From positions 1 through 64,000 of the forward strand of contig NZ_FRCS01000010.1 of assembly GCF_900143005.1 (NCBI RefSeq): a stretch of 64,000 nt of DNA, read 5' to 3'. The position numbers and the translations under genes were made by a program. Shown one piece after another: positions 35,612-42,940 of the stretch. Origin of the DNA: Cryptosporangium aurantiacum (lineage in GTDB: Bacteria > Actinomycetota > Actinomycetes > Mycobacteriales > Cryptosporangiaceae). Positions within the stretch are counted from its first letter, which is position 1, and every line of letters starts with the position of its first letter. The notes beneath the pieces were generated by a model, which worked only from the letters and a program-made list of their open reading frames with translations, was not told the origin of the DNA and searched no databases.

Positions 35612-35734
35612 GTGGCGGACTTCACTCCGCAAGTCGGTCAGCAACGGCACGTCTCGTCCGGTGGTCGTTCCGCCGCCGACGGGCATCCCCGTAGGCCATC
35701 TCATTCCAACGAGTGTACACCCGGTGGTGTGGGG

Positions 35735-36538
35735 TCAGGAACCGGATGGGGGGCGGATTTTGATGGGGGCGTTGAAGTCGTAGAACTCGGTCGTCGACGA
35801 GCCGTCGCGGGCGGTGACCGTGATGCGGCGGATCAGGTCGTCCGCCACCCAGACCTCGATCCGGGACACCGCCGACGGGTACTCCAACTCGAACCACGCG
35901 AGTTCTCCCGGCGACAGCGCGGCGAGCCTCTGCCGGGCGGTCGGCGTGAGCTCGATGCCGTATCGCCGCGCCTGCTGTCCACCGACGGTTTCGGTGCCCC
36001 TGCGGGTCACCTTCCCGTCGTTGAGGACCGCCAACAGAACGGCCTCGGCGGCGGGTCCGAACGGCGTGACGTATCCCGCCGGTATCCGCGAGGTACGAAC
36101 CTCACCGTTGACGACCTCGTACAGCGTCGTGCCGAGAACGGTGGTTCGCTCGGTGCCGTTCGGGCCGTTCATCGTCACCGTGGCGTCGGTGCCGGAGAAC
36201 TCGCCGGTGCCTCGTTCGGTCCCATCGTCGGACGTCCGGGTGAGGCGCGCGCGGAGCGAATCGACGTCACCGGTGGCGGTGGCGGCGCTCCGTACCTGCT
36301 CGGCTGCCGACGCGGGCTTCGACTGGTCCGGGCTGAACACGAAGCCGAGCGTCACCAGCACGGCGGCAACGGACGCTGCGGCGCCGATGATCCAGGCAGA
36401 TCGATGCGAACGGTGAGCCTTCTCGGTGGTCATGGCCTTCTCCAGGATCGCTGAGTAGCGGGGCGATCCCGGCGCCGGCGGCGCGTCGCGACGGGCGGGG
36501 TCCAGACCGCGGAGCGCGAACAGTTCCTCGTCGGTCAT
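35735..36538 (-). CDS. CU044_5270-like membrane-anchored anti-sigma candidate
   Basis: The 267-residue product has a short cytosolic N-terminus (LFALRGLDPARRDAPPAPGSPRYSAIL), one membrane span (SAWIIGAAASVAAVLVTLGFVF) and an extracytoplasmic beta-rich domain. It is coupled to the ECF sigma factor (ATGA overlap at 36535-36538). The layout resembles CU044_5270 family proteins, which accompany sigma-70-family genes in actinobacteria. An anti-sigma role is inferred from position and topology; no zinc-binding anti-sigma motif (HxxxCxxC) is seen. Confidence 0.7.
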   Translation of the reverse strand: MTDEELFALRGLDPARRDAPPAPGSPRYSAILEKAMTTEKAHRSHRSAWIIGAAASVAAVLVTLGFVFSPDQSKPASAAEQVRSAATATGDVDSLRARLTRTSDDGTERGTGEFSGTDATVTMNGPNGTERTTVLGTTLYEVVNGEVRTSRIPAGYVTPFGPAAEAVLLAVLNDGKVTRRGTETVGGQQARRYGIELTPTARQRLAALSPGELAWFELEYPSAVSRIEVWVADDLIRRITVTARDGSSTTEFYDFNAPIKIRPPSGS

Positions 36539-37095
36539 CGTGCGGTCCTCCTGTTCCCTCGGGGATCGGCCGGTACTTGTCCGCTGCCGCCGACATCTCG
36601 CCGCGGAACGTCGTCCGGATCAAGCCGTTGCAGTTCTTGGGCGAGGCGAAGCCGCGCCTTGTGCAGGCGGGACGAGACGCGGGCCGCCGTGGTGTCCAGC
36701 AGGGTCGCGATGTCGCTGACGCTCAGCTCGTCCCAGGCTCGGAGCAGCAGCAACTCCCGGTCGGACTCGGACAGGGCAGCCAGGGCGTGCCAGACCGTCG
36801 GGTCGGTTTCGAGGGGTTCTGCTGCGGCGGCGGTGCTCACCGCACCGAGTCGCAGGGTCAAGCGGTTTCGTCGACGCTCGGTTCGGTGGTGGTTCGCGAG
36901 GACGTTGCGCGCGATGCCGAACAGCCAGAGGCGCGCGTCGGTGGTCGGTGCGTCCGCTAATCGACGCCAGGCGACGGCGAACGTCTCCGCGGTGACGTCG
37001 TCGGCCTCGGCGGACGACTCCACGCGACGCCGGGCGAACCGCCATACGTCGGCGAAGGTGTCGGCATACAGAGCACGGAATCGTGCCTCAGACAT
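36535..37095 (-). CDS. ECF-type RNA polymerase sigma factor
   Basis: The 186-residue product has sigma region 2 (FRALYADTFADVWRFARRRVESSAEADDVTAETFAVAWRR) and region 4 (ALSESDRELLLLRAWDELSVSDIATLLDTTAARVSSRLHKARLRL). The C-terminus is short and basic. I start at the ATG at 37095 with GGAG five bases upstream. It is the first gene of a two-gene operon with a membrane-anchored partner; its promoter targets are not visible here. Confidence 0.92.
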   Translation of the reverse strand: MSEARFRALYADTFADVWRFARRRVESSAEADDVTAETFAVAWRRLADAPTTDARLWLFGIARNVLANHHRTERRRNRLTLRLGAVSTAAAAEPLETDPTVWHALAALSESDRELLLLRAWDELSVSDIATLLDTTAARVSSRLHKARLRLAQELQRLDPDDVPRRDVGGSGQVPADPRGNRRTAR

Positions 37096-37153
37096 GGACG
37101 CTCCGGGAGCAGCGAGGGCAGTGCACCCTCGCACATGTCCGGCACCGGCGAGA

Positions 37154-37546
37154 TCACGCCCGCCGTTGGGTCACTTTCGCGTAGGCCAGAGCCCCGAAGA
37201 AGAATCCGAATCCGAACCCCGCGACGACCTGCCCGGATTCGGGGACCCACAACGCTAACAACGCTCCTCCGGGGACTACCAGGAGGAACGCCACGACAAC
37301 TCCGATAAGGGTCGCGCGCATCCAGTGTCGGTCGGACGGGTCGAAGAAGCCCGTGGCGTAAACGACTCCGATCGCCGTGGTGGGAACCTCGATGTCGAAG
37401 GCCGCTGACAACAAGGCGGCGACAACGCAGAGGAGGCTGGCCAGGACGACGGATCTGACCCACCGGCGTAACGCTTCCCCAACCGAGATCGCGCGTTGCC
37501 CTGCCGGATCGCTTCGCTGCCGTCTGGCGACTGAGGCTCCGCGCAC
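37154..37546 (-). CDS. Hypothetical membrane protein
   Basis: The 130-residue product has three hydrophobic segments (VVLASLLCVVAALLSAAF, ATLIGVVVAFLLVVPGGALLALW and VVAGFGFGFFFGALAY). I choose the GTG at 37546 because a well-placed promoter (37555-37583) ends eight bases upstream, so the mRNA would be leaderless. The open frame continues upstream past the att site, but that part encodes tRNA and element sequence. No family recognised. Confidence 0.55.
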   Translation of the reverse strand: MRGASVARRQRSDPAGQRAISVGEALRRWVRSVVLASLLCVVAALLSAAFDIEVPTTAIGVVYATGFFDPSDRHWMRATLIGVVVAFLLVVPGGALLALWVPESGQVVAGFGFGFFFGALAYAKVTQRRA

Positions 37547-37554
37547 GTACAAGA

Positions 37555-37583
37555 GTATTAGCGAACCACGATTTCCCCAGCAA
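37555..37583 (-). promoter_or_regulatory. Sigma-70-like promoter of the 37,154 gene
   Basis: On the minus strand, TTGCTG (37583-37578) and TAATAC (37560-37555) are separated by 17 bp, ending eight bases before the GTG start at 37546. Spacing and motif agreement are good; leaderless transcription would follow. Confidence 0.5.
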
Positions 37584-37666
37584 GCTCGGGCGACCCCGCG
37601 ACAGCAACCCTCGCACCGTGGGGTGTCCGGGGCTCGGCCCCGGAGCGAAATGGCGAAGAGGCCCTG

Positions 37667-37685
37667 GTCTGCGCGTTCCGCAGAC
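37667..37685. terminator. Native hairpin past the left att core
   Basis: GTCTGCG (37667-37673) and CGCAGAC (37679-37685) form a perfect 7-bp stem around CGTTC. It lies 17 bases outside the left copy of the att core. Before the element inserted, this would have been the 3' flank and likely terminator of the tRNA-Gly gene (inference). Confidence 0.5.
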
Positions 37686-37701
37686 ACAGAGCCCCGACCT
37701 C

Positions 37702-37744
37702 TGAGCGGGTGACGGGAATCGAACCCGCACTGTCAGCTTGGGAA
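37702..37744. repeat. Left att core (truncated tRNA-Gly 3' fragment)
   Basis: These 43 bp are identical to 48007-48049, and correspond to the 3' part of tRNA-Gly from the anticodon loop to the discriminator base. Sequence diverges immediately on both sides (C/T at the left, T/G at the right), so the borders are exact. The fragment lacks the 5' half of the tRNA and cannot be a functional gene. Confidence 0.95.
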
Positions 37745-37831
37745 TCGCACCAGTACCGCAAGACGCTCGGCGTTCGCGCTGGTGATCGTGGTCTGTAGTG
37801 GCCTGGTTGACCACTGGGTTCCCTCGGCTTC

Positions 37832-37849
37832 TGGCCCGTGGATGGCCCG
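37832..37849. repeat. Arm-type direct repeat, left end
   Basis: TGGCCCGTGGATGGCCCG is repeated exactly at 47915-47932 just inside the other end of the element, in the same orientation. Paired motifs inside both ends of a tyrosine-recombinase element are usually arm-type integrase or Xis sites; the distances to the cores differ (88 bp and 75 bp). Confidence 0.65.
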
Positions 37850-38287
37850 CGCACGGACCCTCCTACCTGCATCCCGTCTGCCGTCGACCCACCCTCCGGG
37901 GAGCGGGGCGGCGTCGGGGTCGCCACCTGTCACCACATCGTGAAGGCATCCGATGGAGGCTGGCGACCCCGATGACGGTCTGCTCGGCTTGCCTGGGTCG
38001 ACGGTAGGCGGGATGCCTCATCCCCGGAGCCTGAGTGCCCGGTTGTCGAAGTAGCGCGTGCCGCTACGGCGGCCAACTCGCCGACGGTGGCCGGCTCCCG
38101 CACGTCGCGTGCGACGCCGTGGCGGCGCGGCCGGTGACCGGCCGGAGGCCGCATGCTCCGGACGCGGTACGCCGACGGCGTCGCCAGACGCCCGCGTCGG
38201 CGCGCGCTGGCCGGCCGCAGGCCGGCCCTTGATCTAAAACAGCGCAATTCGGCAGAGCGGGGCATTTGTAAAGCGTTTGGAGGGAGA
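37850..38287. other. Gene-free segment with GC palindromes
   Basis: No supported gene is seen in this stretch of about 440 bp inside the left end of the element. It contains CGGCCGGTGACCGGCCG (38128-38144), a perfect 8-bp inverted repeat around one base, and GGCCGGCC (38209-38216)/GGCCGGCC (38220-38227) separated by GCA. Composition switches from GC-rich to AT-richer near 38,230, just before the cargo genes. Possible roles are replication origin (double-strand origin for rolling-circle), transfer site or terminator; none is shown. Confidence 0.45.
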
Positions 38288-38401
38288 ATGCCGGCACGGT
38301 GTACTTCGGTTGGGGATGTCGAGACTAGATCGCGCAACGCCAAGCCTTGGAAGGTGGATCAGTCCGATATAGACTTCACGGCCAAGGTAGGTTGCAGGTG
38401 A
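38288..38401 (+). CDS. Mini-ORF with strong RBS upstream of the ATPase gene
   Basis: A 37-residue frame starts at the ATG at 38288, just after GGAGGGAGA, an almost ideal Shine-Dalgarno. The product begins MPARCTSVGDVETRSR and ends FTAKVGCR, with two Cys, and is hydrophilic. It ends 62 bases before the ParA-like start. It may be a leader peptide, a small antitoxin-like partner or a chance frame. Composition matches the AT-richer cargo block, so it probably belongs to that cassette. Confidence 0.4.
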   Translation: MPARCTSVGDVETRSRNAKPWKVDQSDIDFTAKVGCR

Positions 38402-38463
38402 ATCGCCATCGGGGACCCGAGGTTTCGGGAGTTGTATCGACATGCGAAGGATTTGGGGGGCTT

Positions 38464-39513
38464 ATGGCTATCAAGATCGCTCTTTTCAATAACAAAGGCG
38501 GAGTGAGCAAAACGACGACCTGCTTTAATGTGGGTTGGATGCTGGCCGAGCGCGGTCACCGAGTAGTCATGGTGGACGCTGATCCGCAGTGCAATCTTAC
38601 GGGCATGGTTCTTGACTTAAGCGGCGAAGATGCTCTCGAGGAATTCTATAAGCAGCAGCCGGGTCGCAATCTTAAAGAAGCGCTCGAACCGGCGTTCAAA
38701 TCTCGTCCGGTGCCGCTGAAGGCTGTCGACTGCATTCCGGTGCCAGAGCGGGATGGACTGTTTCTAGTCCCAGGTCACGTGGCTCTGGCGGAGGACGAGA
38801 CATCGTTGGGAATCGCCCAACAACTTTCGGAATCGCTGCAAGGGCTTAGGAACTTACCTGGAAGCTTCAGTCATCTATTCGATCTTACGGCAGAAGCCTA
38901 CAATGCCGACTTCGTCCTGATTGACTTGAGCCCGGGGCTGGGGGCCGTAAATCAAAACCTCGTGGCAACGTCCGATGCATTTATCGTGCCATGCAGTCCG
39001 GACGTCTTCTCTGTAATGGCGGTAGATTCACTTTCTCGCGTGATTCCGCGTTGGATCGACTGGGCAAGGAGGGCCTCTCAGCTTGAAGTTTTGGCGAATG
39101 CTGACTATCCATTCCGTGCCCCCGATATCAAATTTCTTGGGCTGGTTGTCCAGCGATTTCGTCTGCGCGGAGGAAAGCCTACAAAGGCTTTCGCGGCATA
39201 TTTCGAAAAGTTGGGTTCCGCAATCAACGGCGCTCTTGTCCCTGCGCTCAAGAAGAATGGCTTGATGCTACCCGACGAAGTCTATGAGTCGGCCGGAATG
39301 ACCGACTATCTGCTTTCCGAGATTTCTGATTTTAATACTTTGATCGCCATTTCCCAACAACAACGCAAGCCAGTATTCACACTCACCCAAGAGGATATCG
39401 GGCGTTCGGGGAAGTTGTGGAGCACTCAGCAGGCCAGCATTGCGACCTTCCGTCAAACCTTCGAAGAGTTGGCTGATCGGATACTCTTGCTGGCCGCTGC
39501 CACAGCGCGCTGA
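38464..39513 (+). CDS. ParA/MinD-type ATPase (cargo)
   Basis: The 349-residue product has the deviant Walker A motif KGGVSKTTT (residues 11-19, with signature Lys11 and Lys16), VDADPQCNLTG as Walker A' and VLIDLSPGLG as Walker B, typical of ParA-like ATPases that form ADP/ATP-switched dimers. The C-terminal third is not typical of chromosome or plasmid ParA. GGGGGG lies just before the ATG at 38464. There is no ParB gene or obvious parS. The HEPN gene starts two bases after its stop, so they are co-translated. Codons are clearly more AT-rich than in the flanking chromosome. Confidence 0.85.
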   Translation: MAIKIALFNNKGGVSKTTTCFNVGWMLAERGHRVVMVDADPQCNLTGMVLDLSGEDALEEFYKQQPGRNLKEALEPAFKSRPVPLKAVDCIPVPERDGLFLVPGHVALAEDETSLGIAQQLSESLQGLRNLPGSFSHLFDLTAEAYNADFVLIDLSPGLGAVNQNLVATSDAFIVPCSPDVFSVMAVDSLSRVIPRWIDWARRASQLEVLANADYPFRAPDIKFLGLVVQRFRLRGGKPTKAFAAYFEKLGSAINGALVPALKKNGLMLPDEVYESAGMTDYLLSEISDFNTLIAISQQQRKPVFTLTQEDIGRSGKLWSTQQASIATFRQTFEELADRILLLAAATAR

Positions 39514-39515
39514 TT

Positions 39516-40115
39516 ATGCTCAGGGAGCGAATCAAGCAGTTCGAGATCAATTTTCAGAGAGCTAAGGAACTCGTCGGTCTCGGAGAGTCGGTAGAACGCT
39601 TGACCTCCGGCGCACTGGACGCTACGGACATATACCGAGCTGCCCTAGTCCAAGCGGTCGCTGCTCTTGACACCTACATGCATGGGGTTCTACTCGACTA
39701 CAGCGTCGAAATGCTGTGCGGATCGCGAGTGGGTGGGCCAACCACGAAAATTGGTCTGCCTATCGGGGTGGTAGCTGAACTCGTAGGGGCACGCGACAGT
39801 ACTGAACTACAACTCGCTGCCGTCGCTCACGTCTCGCAACGGCTTGCCAAGGAAACATTCCAGCGAGCGGACAGCATCGCTCAAGGACTATCGTCTGTCG
39901 GCGTCGAAAAGGTCTGGTCGAAAGCCTTCGGTGCAGGGTCTGCCAAAGTGACCGAAGCGTTAGGCTTAGTTGTCTACCGGCGGAACCAGATCGTCCATGC
40001 CTGCGATATTGATCCGGCTGACTCGGCCCTGTTGCTTACCCTAAGTCCTAGCGATGCGCTAGCCGCAATTGAGACAATCGGTGTCGTGGTAAGGGGAATC
40101 CATAAGATTCTATGA
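39516..40115 (+). CDS. HEPN-domain protein, RX4H ribonuclease candidate
   Basis: The 199-residue all-helical product contains YRRNQIVHACD, which holds the RX4H HEPN motif (Arg156 to His161) in the RNxIVH form of the RiboL-PSP-HEPN type. HEPN domains with this motif are metal-independent ribonucleases used in toxin-antitoxin, abortive-infection and CRISPR effectors. An upstream helix (AALVQAVAALDTYMHGVLLDYSVEML) gives the four-helix core its partner. It follows the ParA-like gene by two bases. A two-gene ATPase-HEPN system in an integrative element suggests anti-phage or element-exclusion function; this is inference. Confidence 0.8.
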   Translation: MLRERIKQFEINFQRAKELVGLGESVERLTSGALDATDIYRAALVQAVAALDTYMHGVLLDYSVEMLCGSRVGGPTTKIGLPIGVVAELVGARDSTELQLAAVAHVSQRLAKETFQRADSIAQGLSSVGVEKVWSKAFGAGSAKVTEALGLVVYRRNQIVHACDIDPADSALLLTLSPSDALAAIETIGVVVRGIHKIL

Positions 40116-40118
40116 AGT

Positions 40119-40856
40119 TCAAGGATTCCTATCCAAGAGGGATTCGCCTTGTTTAGGTGGCCAGAGGGCTTGGCCGAGATAGCCGATAGATTCGGTTAGT
40201 GCCGCGCTTCCTGCGTGACCGAGCGTGGCTATCTTGTCGGGCTTGTTCGCATAGCCAAGGGTAAGTATCTTTGCGGCTTGGCCAGCTTTGATGTCAGTGA
40301 CGGAGTCGCCGACAAATATCGCCTCTGACGGATTCGCGTGTAGGGCGACCAATGCGCGATGTAGAAGGTGAGGCGAAGGCTTCATCTCGGCTAGTCGCTC
40401 ATGATCGCGGCCCTCAACCCAAATCACAAGCCGGGCGATCCCGAGGCGATCAATGTAGGCGCGAATAGCTTCGGCACTGTTGTTGCTGACCATGGCGACT
40501 GGGCGACCGGTGGCTTGGCAGGCTTCGAGGAATTCGCGGGCACCGGGGGTGGGTTCGGCGGTGGCGACGGCGCGGACCTCGGCGTCGGTCAGTGCCTTGT
40601 CGACCAGGTGGGCTAGCTCGTCGTCAGTGTCGGCTGCCCATCGGAGGATCGCCAGCGGGTCGCCGGTGTCATGCAGCTCGGCGGGGAGGTCTACTCCGCG
40701 GCTGACGACCAGGTCTCGAAGGTCGGCGGCGATGCTCGCGGCGGGGAGGCCGGCGAAGACCTTGCAGACGGGTCCGTCGAAGTCGAGCAGGATGTAGCGG
40801 GCTTGGGAGAGCAGCGCGGTCAGCTTCCCGGAATCGTCAACCGCGTCGCTGGTCAC
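40119..40856 (-). CDS. HAD-superfamily phosphatase
   Basis: The 245-residue product has the HAD motifs in order: DFDGPVCKVF (motif I, with the nucleophile Asp and the usual +2 Asp replaced by Gly-Pro-type sequence), SNNSAEA (motif II) and K in EMKPSP, then GDSVTDIKAG (motif IV). It resembles phosphoglycolate-phosphatase-like enzymes, which are often coupled to the GntR repressor in AICEs. Its GTG at 40856 overlaps the GntR stop. The 3' third is AT-rich like the adjacent cargo, while the 5' part is GC-rich, so the gene may be chimeric. It converges with the HEPN gene. Confidence 0.82.
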   Translation of the reverse strand: MTSDAVDDSGKLTALLSQARYILLDFDGPVCKVFAGLPAASIAADLRDLVVSRGVDLPAELHDTGDPLAILRWAADTDDELAHLVDKALTDAEVRAVATAEPTPGAREFLEACQATGRPVAMVSNNSAEAIRAYIDRLGIARLVIWVEGRDHERLAEMKPSPHLLHRALVALHANPSEAIFVGDSVTDIKAGQAAKILTLGYANKPDKIATLGHAGSAALTESIGYLGQALWPPKQGESLLDRNP

Positions 40857-41695
40857 GGCGTGCGGTCTCTAGCGACGGTGTTCCACATGCTGTCCAACCA
40901 CAGGCGCGCCTGCTCTACGTACTGCGTGCCGATGCTGGTGTCGTCCTCGGTCACGGAGTGGTGGAACAAGGTGGCGTCCTTGCCCATGAGGTCGTACACG
41001 ACGTGCTCCGTTCCCTTGATGGTCACGGTGTGCTCGGTGACGGGGTAGAAGCCGAAGAAGACCTCGTCCCCGTTCAGAATGTAGAGCTTGAACAGCGGCG
41101 CTGCCCTGTGGACGCGGACCTCGGCCTTCGCGTCTTGGACGAGTCCGAGTGATCCCAGCTCGTGCACGGCCTCGGTGATCGCGGACAGGCTGCGATTCGT
41201 GATGCCGGCGGCGCGCTCCCGGAACTCCGGGTCGTCCTCCAAGTCCTCGGCGCGGACGGGTAGTGCCCACGGCGTCGAGGTGTCCGGGACCAGTGCGCGG
41301 ACGTGGATGGACTTCGGCGTGAGACGGCCGGCGCGGATCTTGTCCAGCGGCTCGGCCATGACGCCTGCCAGCGTCTCGCCTGAGAACCCGGCGAAGTCCA
41401 CGGTGACGTGCTCGGCCTCGAAGGCGCGCTCGATGTGCGGACGCAAGCCGACCGGTCGTTCGGTGCGGGCACGGACGAAGACGCCGCTTCCCTGGCGGGA
41501 CACGATCAGGCCCTCGTCGCGAAGAATCCGGATCGCCTGCTGCACGGTCATCCGTGCCACGCCGTAGTGCTTGGACAGCTCCGGACCGGACGGCAACTTC
41601 TCGCCGGGCTCGAAGTGCTTGGTGAGGATCTTTGCCCGCAGGTCAGAGGCCACCTGCTGATAGGGCGGACGGGGGTCGTCCGGGTCAAGGCTCAT
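40853..41695 (-). CDS. GntR-family repressor (KorSA-like)
   Basis: The 280-residue product has an N-terminal GntR winged helix (PPYQQVASDLRAKILTKHFEPGEKLPSGPELSKHYGVARMTVQQAIRIL...QGSGVFV) and a C-terminal UTRA-like ligand domain. In pSAM2, KorSA represses the activator pra and so keeps the element integrated; here a Pra-like gene is divergent, 125 bp away, with CTAG-rich repeats in the gap. It is translationally coupled to the HAD gene (4-bp overlap). Confidence 0.87.
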   Translation of the reverse strand: MSLDPDDPRPPYQQVASDLRAKILTKHFEPGEKLPSGPELSKHYGVARMTVQQAIRILRDEGLIVSRQGSGVFVRARTERPVGLRPHIERAFEAEHVTVDFAGFSGETLAGVMAEPLDKIRAGRLTPKSIHVRALVPDTSTPWALPVRAEDLEDDPEFRERAAGITNRSLSAITEAVHELGSLGLVQDAKAEVRVHRAAPLFKLYILNGDEVFFGFYPVTEHTVTIKGTEHVVYDLMGKDATLFHHSVTEDDTSIGTQYVEQARLWLDSMWNTVARDRTP

Positions 41696-41721
41696 GCCCC
41701 CACCCTAAAGCCTGGCTAGAC

Positions 41722-41750
41722 AACCTAGAAAGATCCCTTGCGAAACTCAA
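41722..41750 (-). promoter_or_regulatory. Promoter and CTAG-rich operator of the GntR gene
   Basis: On the minus strand, TTGAGT (41750-41745) and TAGGTT (41727-41722) are 17 bp apart. The region also repeats GGCTAG (41713-41718 and 41754-41759) and CCTAG (41724-41728 and 41777-41781), which flank the promoter and suit a dimeric GntR repressor. The divergent Pra-like gene starts 70 bp away. Confidence 0.55.
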
Positions 41751-41819
41751 CTTGGCTAGGCATGCTGGACAGGTTCCTAGCGCTGCCAAAGAGGCAGCGG
41801 GCGACCACAGGGAGTTCGC

Positions 41820-42260
41820 GTGATCAAGGGACGTATGCGAATCAGCATGGACACGGCCTTCGCAGCAGGGCTGTTCGCGATGGCCGTCGAGCCTGAGGTC
41901 GACTTCGAGCGGAAGCAGTCCGGAGCGGCAGACATCCAAAAGCGTGACAAGGAAACCGGCGAGCGCATGTGGGTCGTGCGCTGCGTCGACGGCGACGAAG
42001 ACGCGCAGAAGCGCGGACAGGCCGAGCTCAAGGTCATCATCGTCGCCCCGGCTCAGCCGGTGCTCCCGGATGCCCTCGCGGGCACGCCGTTCCGGCCGGT
42101 CGAGTTCGAGGACCTGACGGTCTTCCCGTACGTGGACGGCTCCCGGTGCAAGGGCGGCAACCACCCGCAGTGCCGAGGACGGGTCGCCTACTCCTACCGC
42201 GCGACCGGGATGCGCTCCCCGGGCCGCGCTGCCCACGCCGCGCCGAGCAAGGCCGCGTGA
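41820..42260 (+). CDS. pra: Pra-like replication/excision activator
   Basis: The 146-residue product fits the plasmid replication, integration and excision activator family: AAGLFAMAVEPEVDFERKQSG, ERMWVVRCVDGDEDAQKRGQAELKV, GTPFRPVEFEDLTVFPYVD and a final RVAYSYRATGM. In pSAM2, Pra switches on repSA-xis-int, so excision follows loss of KorSA repression. The start is GTG at 41820. The divergent GntR gene is the presumed repressor. Confidence 0.75.
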   Translation: MIKGRMRISMDTAFAAGLFAMAVEPEVDFERKQSGAADIQKRDKETGERMWVVRCVDGDEDAQKRGQAELKVIIVAPAQPVLPDALAGTPFRPVEFEDLTVFPYVDGSRCKGGNHPQCRGRVAYSYRATGMRSPGRAAHAAPSKAA

Positions 42261-42335
42261 CGGCTGACCACCTGACCGGACGCGGCCCGGATCTTCCCCT
42301 TCGTCCGGGCCGCGCCCCCTTCCCTGGGAGACCTC

Positions 42336-42521
42336 GTGACTGATCAACGTTCGGCGCGGCGCTCGGCTACCCGGGACTGCGTCACCTGCCACGAAGCTCG
42401 CCCGGCCGGCGCTCTGGTGCGCGGCGAGTGCCCGGACTGCGCGGGCCTCGTGCCGCTACCGCTCCGCGACGCACGGGGCCGGTTCTTGCCCCGGAACGCC
42501 TGGGGTGGTGAGGCGGCATGA
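42336..42521 (+). CDS. Small zinc-ribbon-like protein
   Basis: A 61-residue basic protein with two Cys pairs (CVTCHEA and CPDCAG) spaced as in a zinc ribbon, and a LPLRDARGRFLPRNA end. The start is GTG at 42336. It overlaps the next gene by four bases, so it belongs to the transfer operon. Function unknown; small zinc-finger proteins are common between pra and tra genes of AICEs. Confidence 0.65.
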   Translation: MTDQRSARRSATRDCVTCHEARPAGALVRGECPDCAGLVPLPLRDARGRFLPRNAWGGEAA

Positions 42522-42940
42522 CCGGCCCGGAACACCTCTACCGGCCCGATCTGATCACGCAGCGACCAGAGTGGCTGGTGCTGAACGGCGGCGTGCAGTC
42601 GGCGGTGTCGACATTCGTCACGCGACTGCGACCGCTGCCCGGTGCCTTCGACCCCGCCCGCCGCGATCCGATCGAACTCCGGTCGCGGTACCTGCTCAAG
42701 GTCGCCACCGATCGGGCCACCGCTGAACACCTCGAACGCCTCGCGGTGACCGCCGGTCGCTGGGCCATTCACTACGGCGCGACACCCGAACAGCTCGCGG
42801 TTGTCGATGGGACGACACCGGAGCAAGCGGCCGAGCGATACGCGATCCCGGAGAACTTCCGGGGTCAGGACTTCCTTCCCCAGCGGCCCGAGTGGGCCAC
42901 CGAATCCGACGCTGCCTGTCCGGGAGGCGATCAAGCATGA
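42518..42940 (+). CDS. AICE protein of unknown function
   Basis: The 140-residue product is hydrophilic and helical, with RPDLITQRPEWLVLNGGVQSAVSTF and a central RATAEHLERLAVTAGRWAIHYGATPEQ segment. I recognise no domain. Its ATG overlaps the zinc-ribbon stop, and its stop overlaps the TraSA start, so it is part of a tightly coupled operon and probably acts with TraSA. Confidence 0.55.
   Translation: MTGPEHLYRPDLITQRPEWLVLNGGVQSAVSTFVTRLRPLPGAFDPARRDPIELRSRYLLKVATDRATAEHLERLAVTAGRWAIHYGATPEQLAVVDGTTPEQAAERYAIPENFRGQDFLPQRPEWATESDAACPGGDQA

Noticed and set aside
37702-37744. Second tRNA-Gly
   Set aside because: Only the 3' part is present; the D-arm and 5' acceptor strand are missing, so it is an att remnant.
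37558-37926. Minus-strand 122-codon frame over the left att site
   Set aside because: It reads through tRNA sequence and the element border; it has no RBS or domain.
38464-39513. Plasmid partition ParA function for the ATPase
   Set aside because: No ParB gene or parS-like repeats are next to it, and the partner is a HEPN protein.
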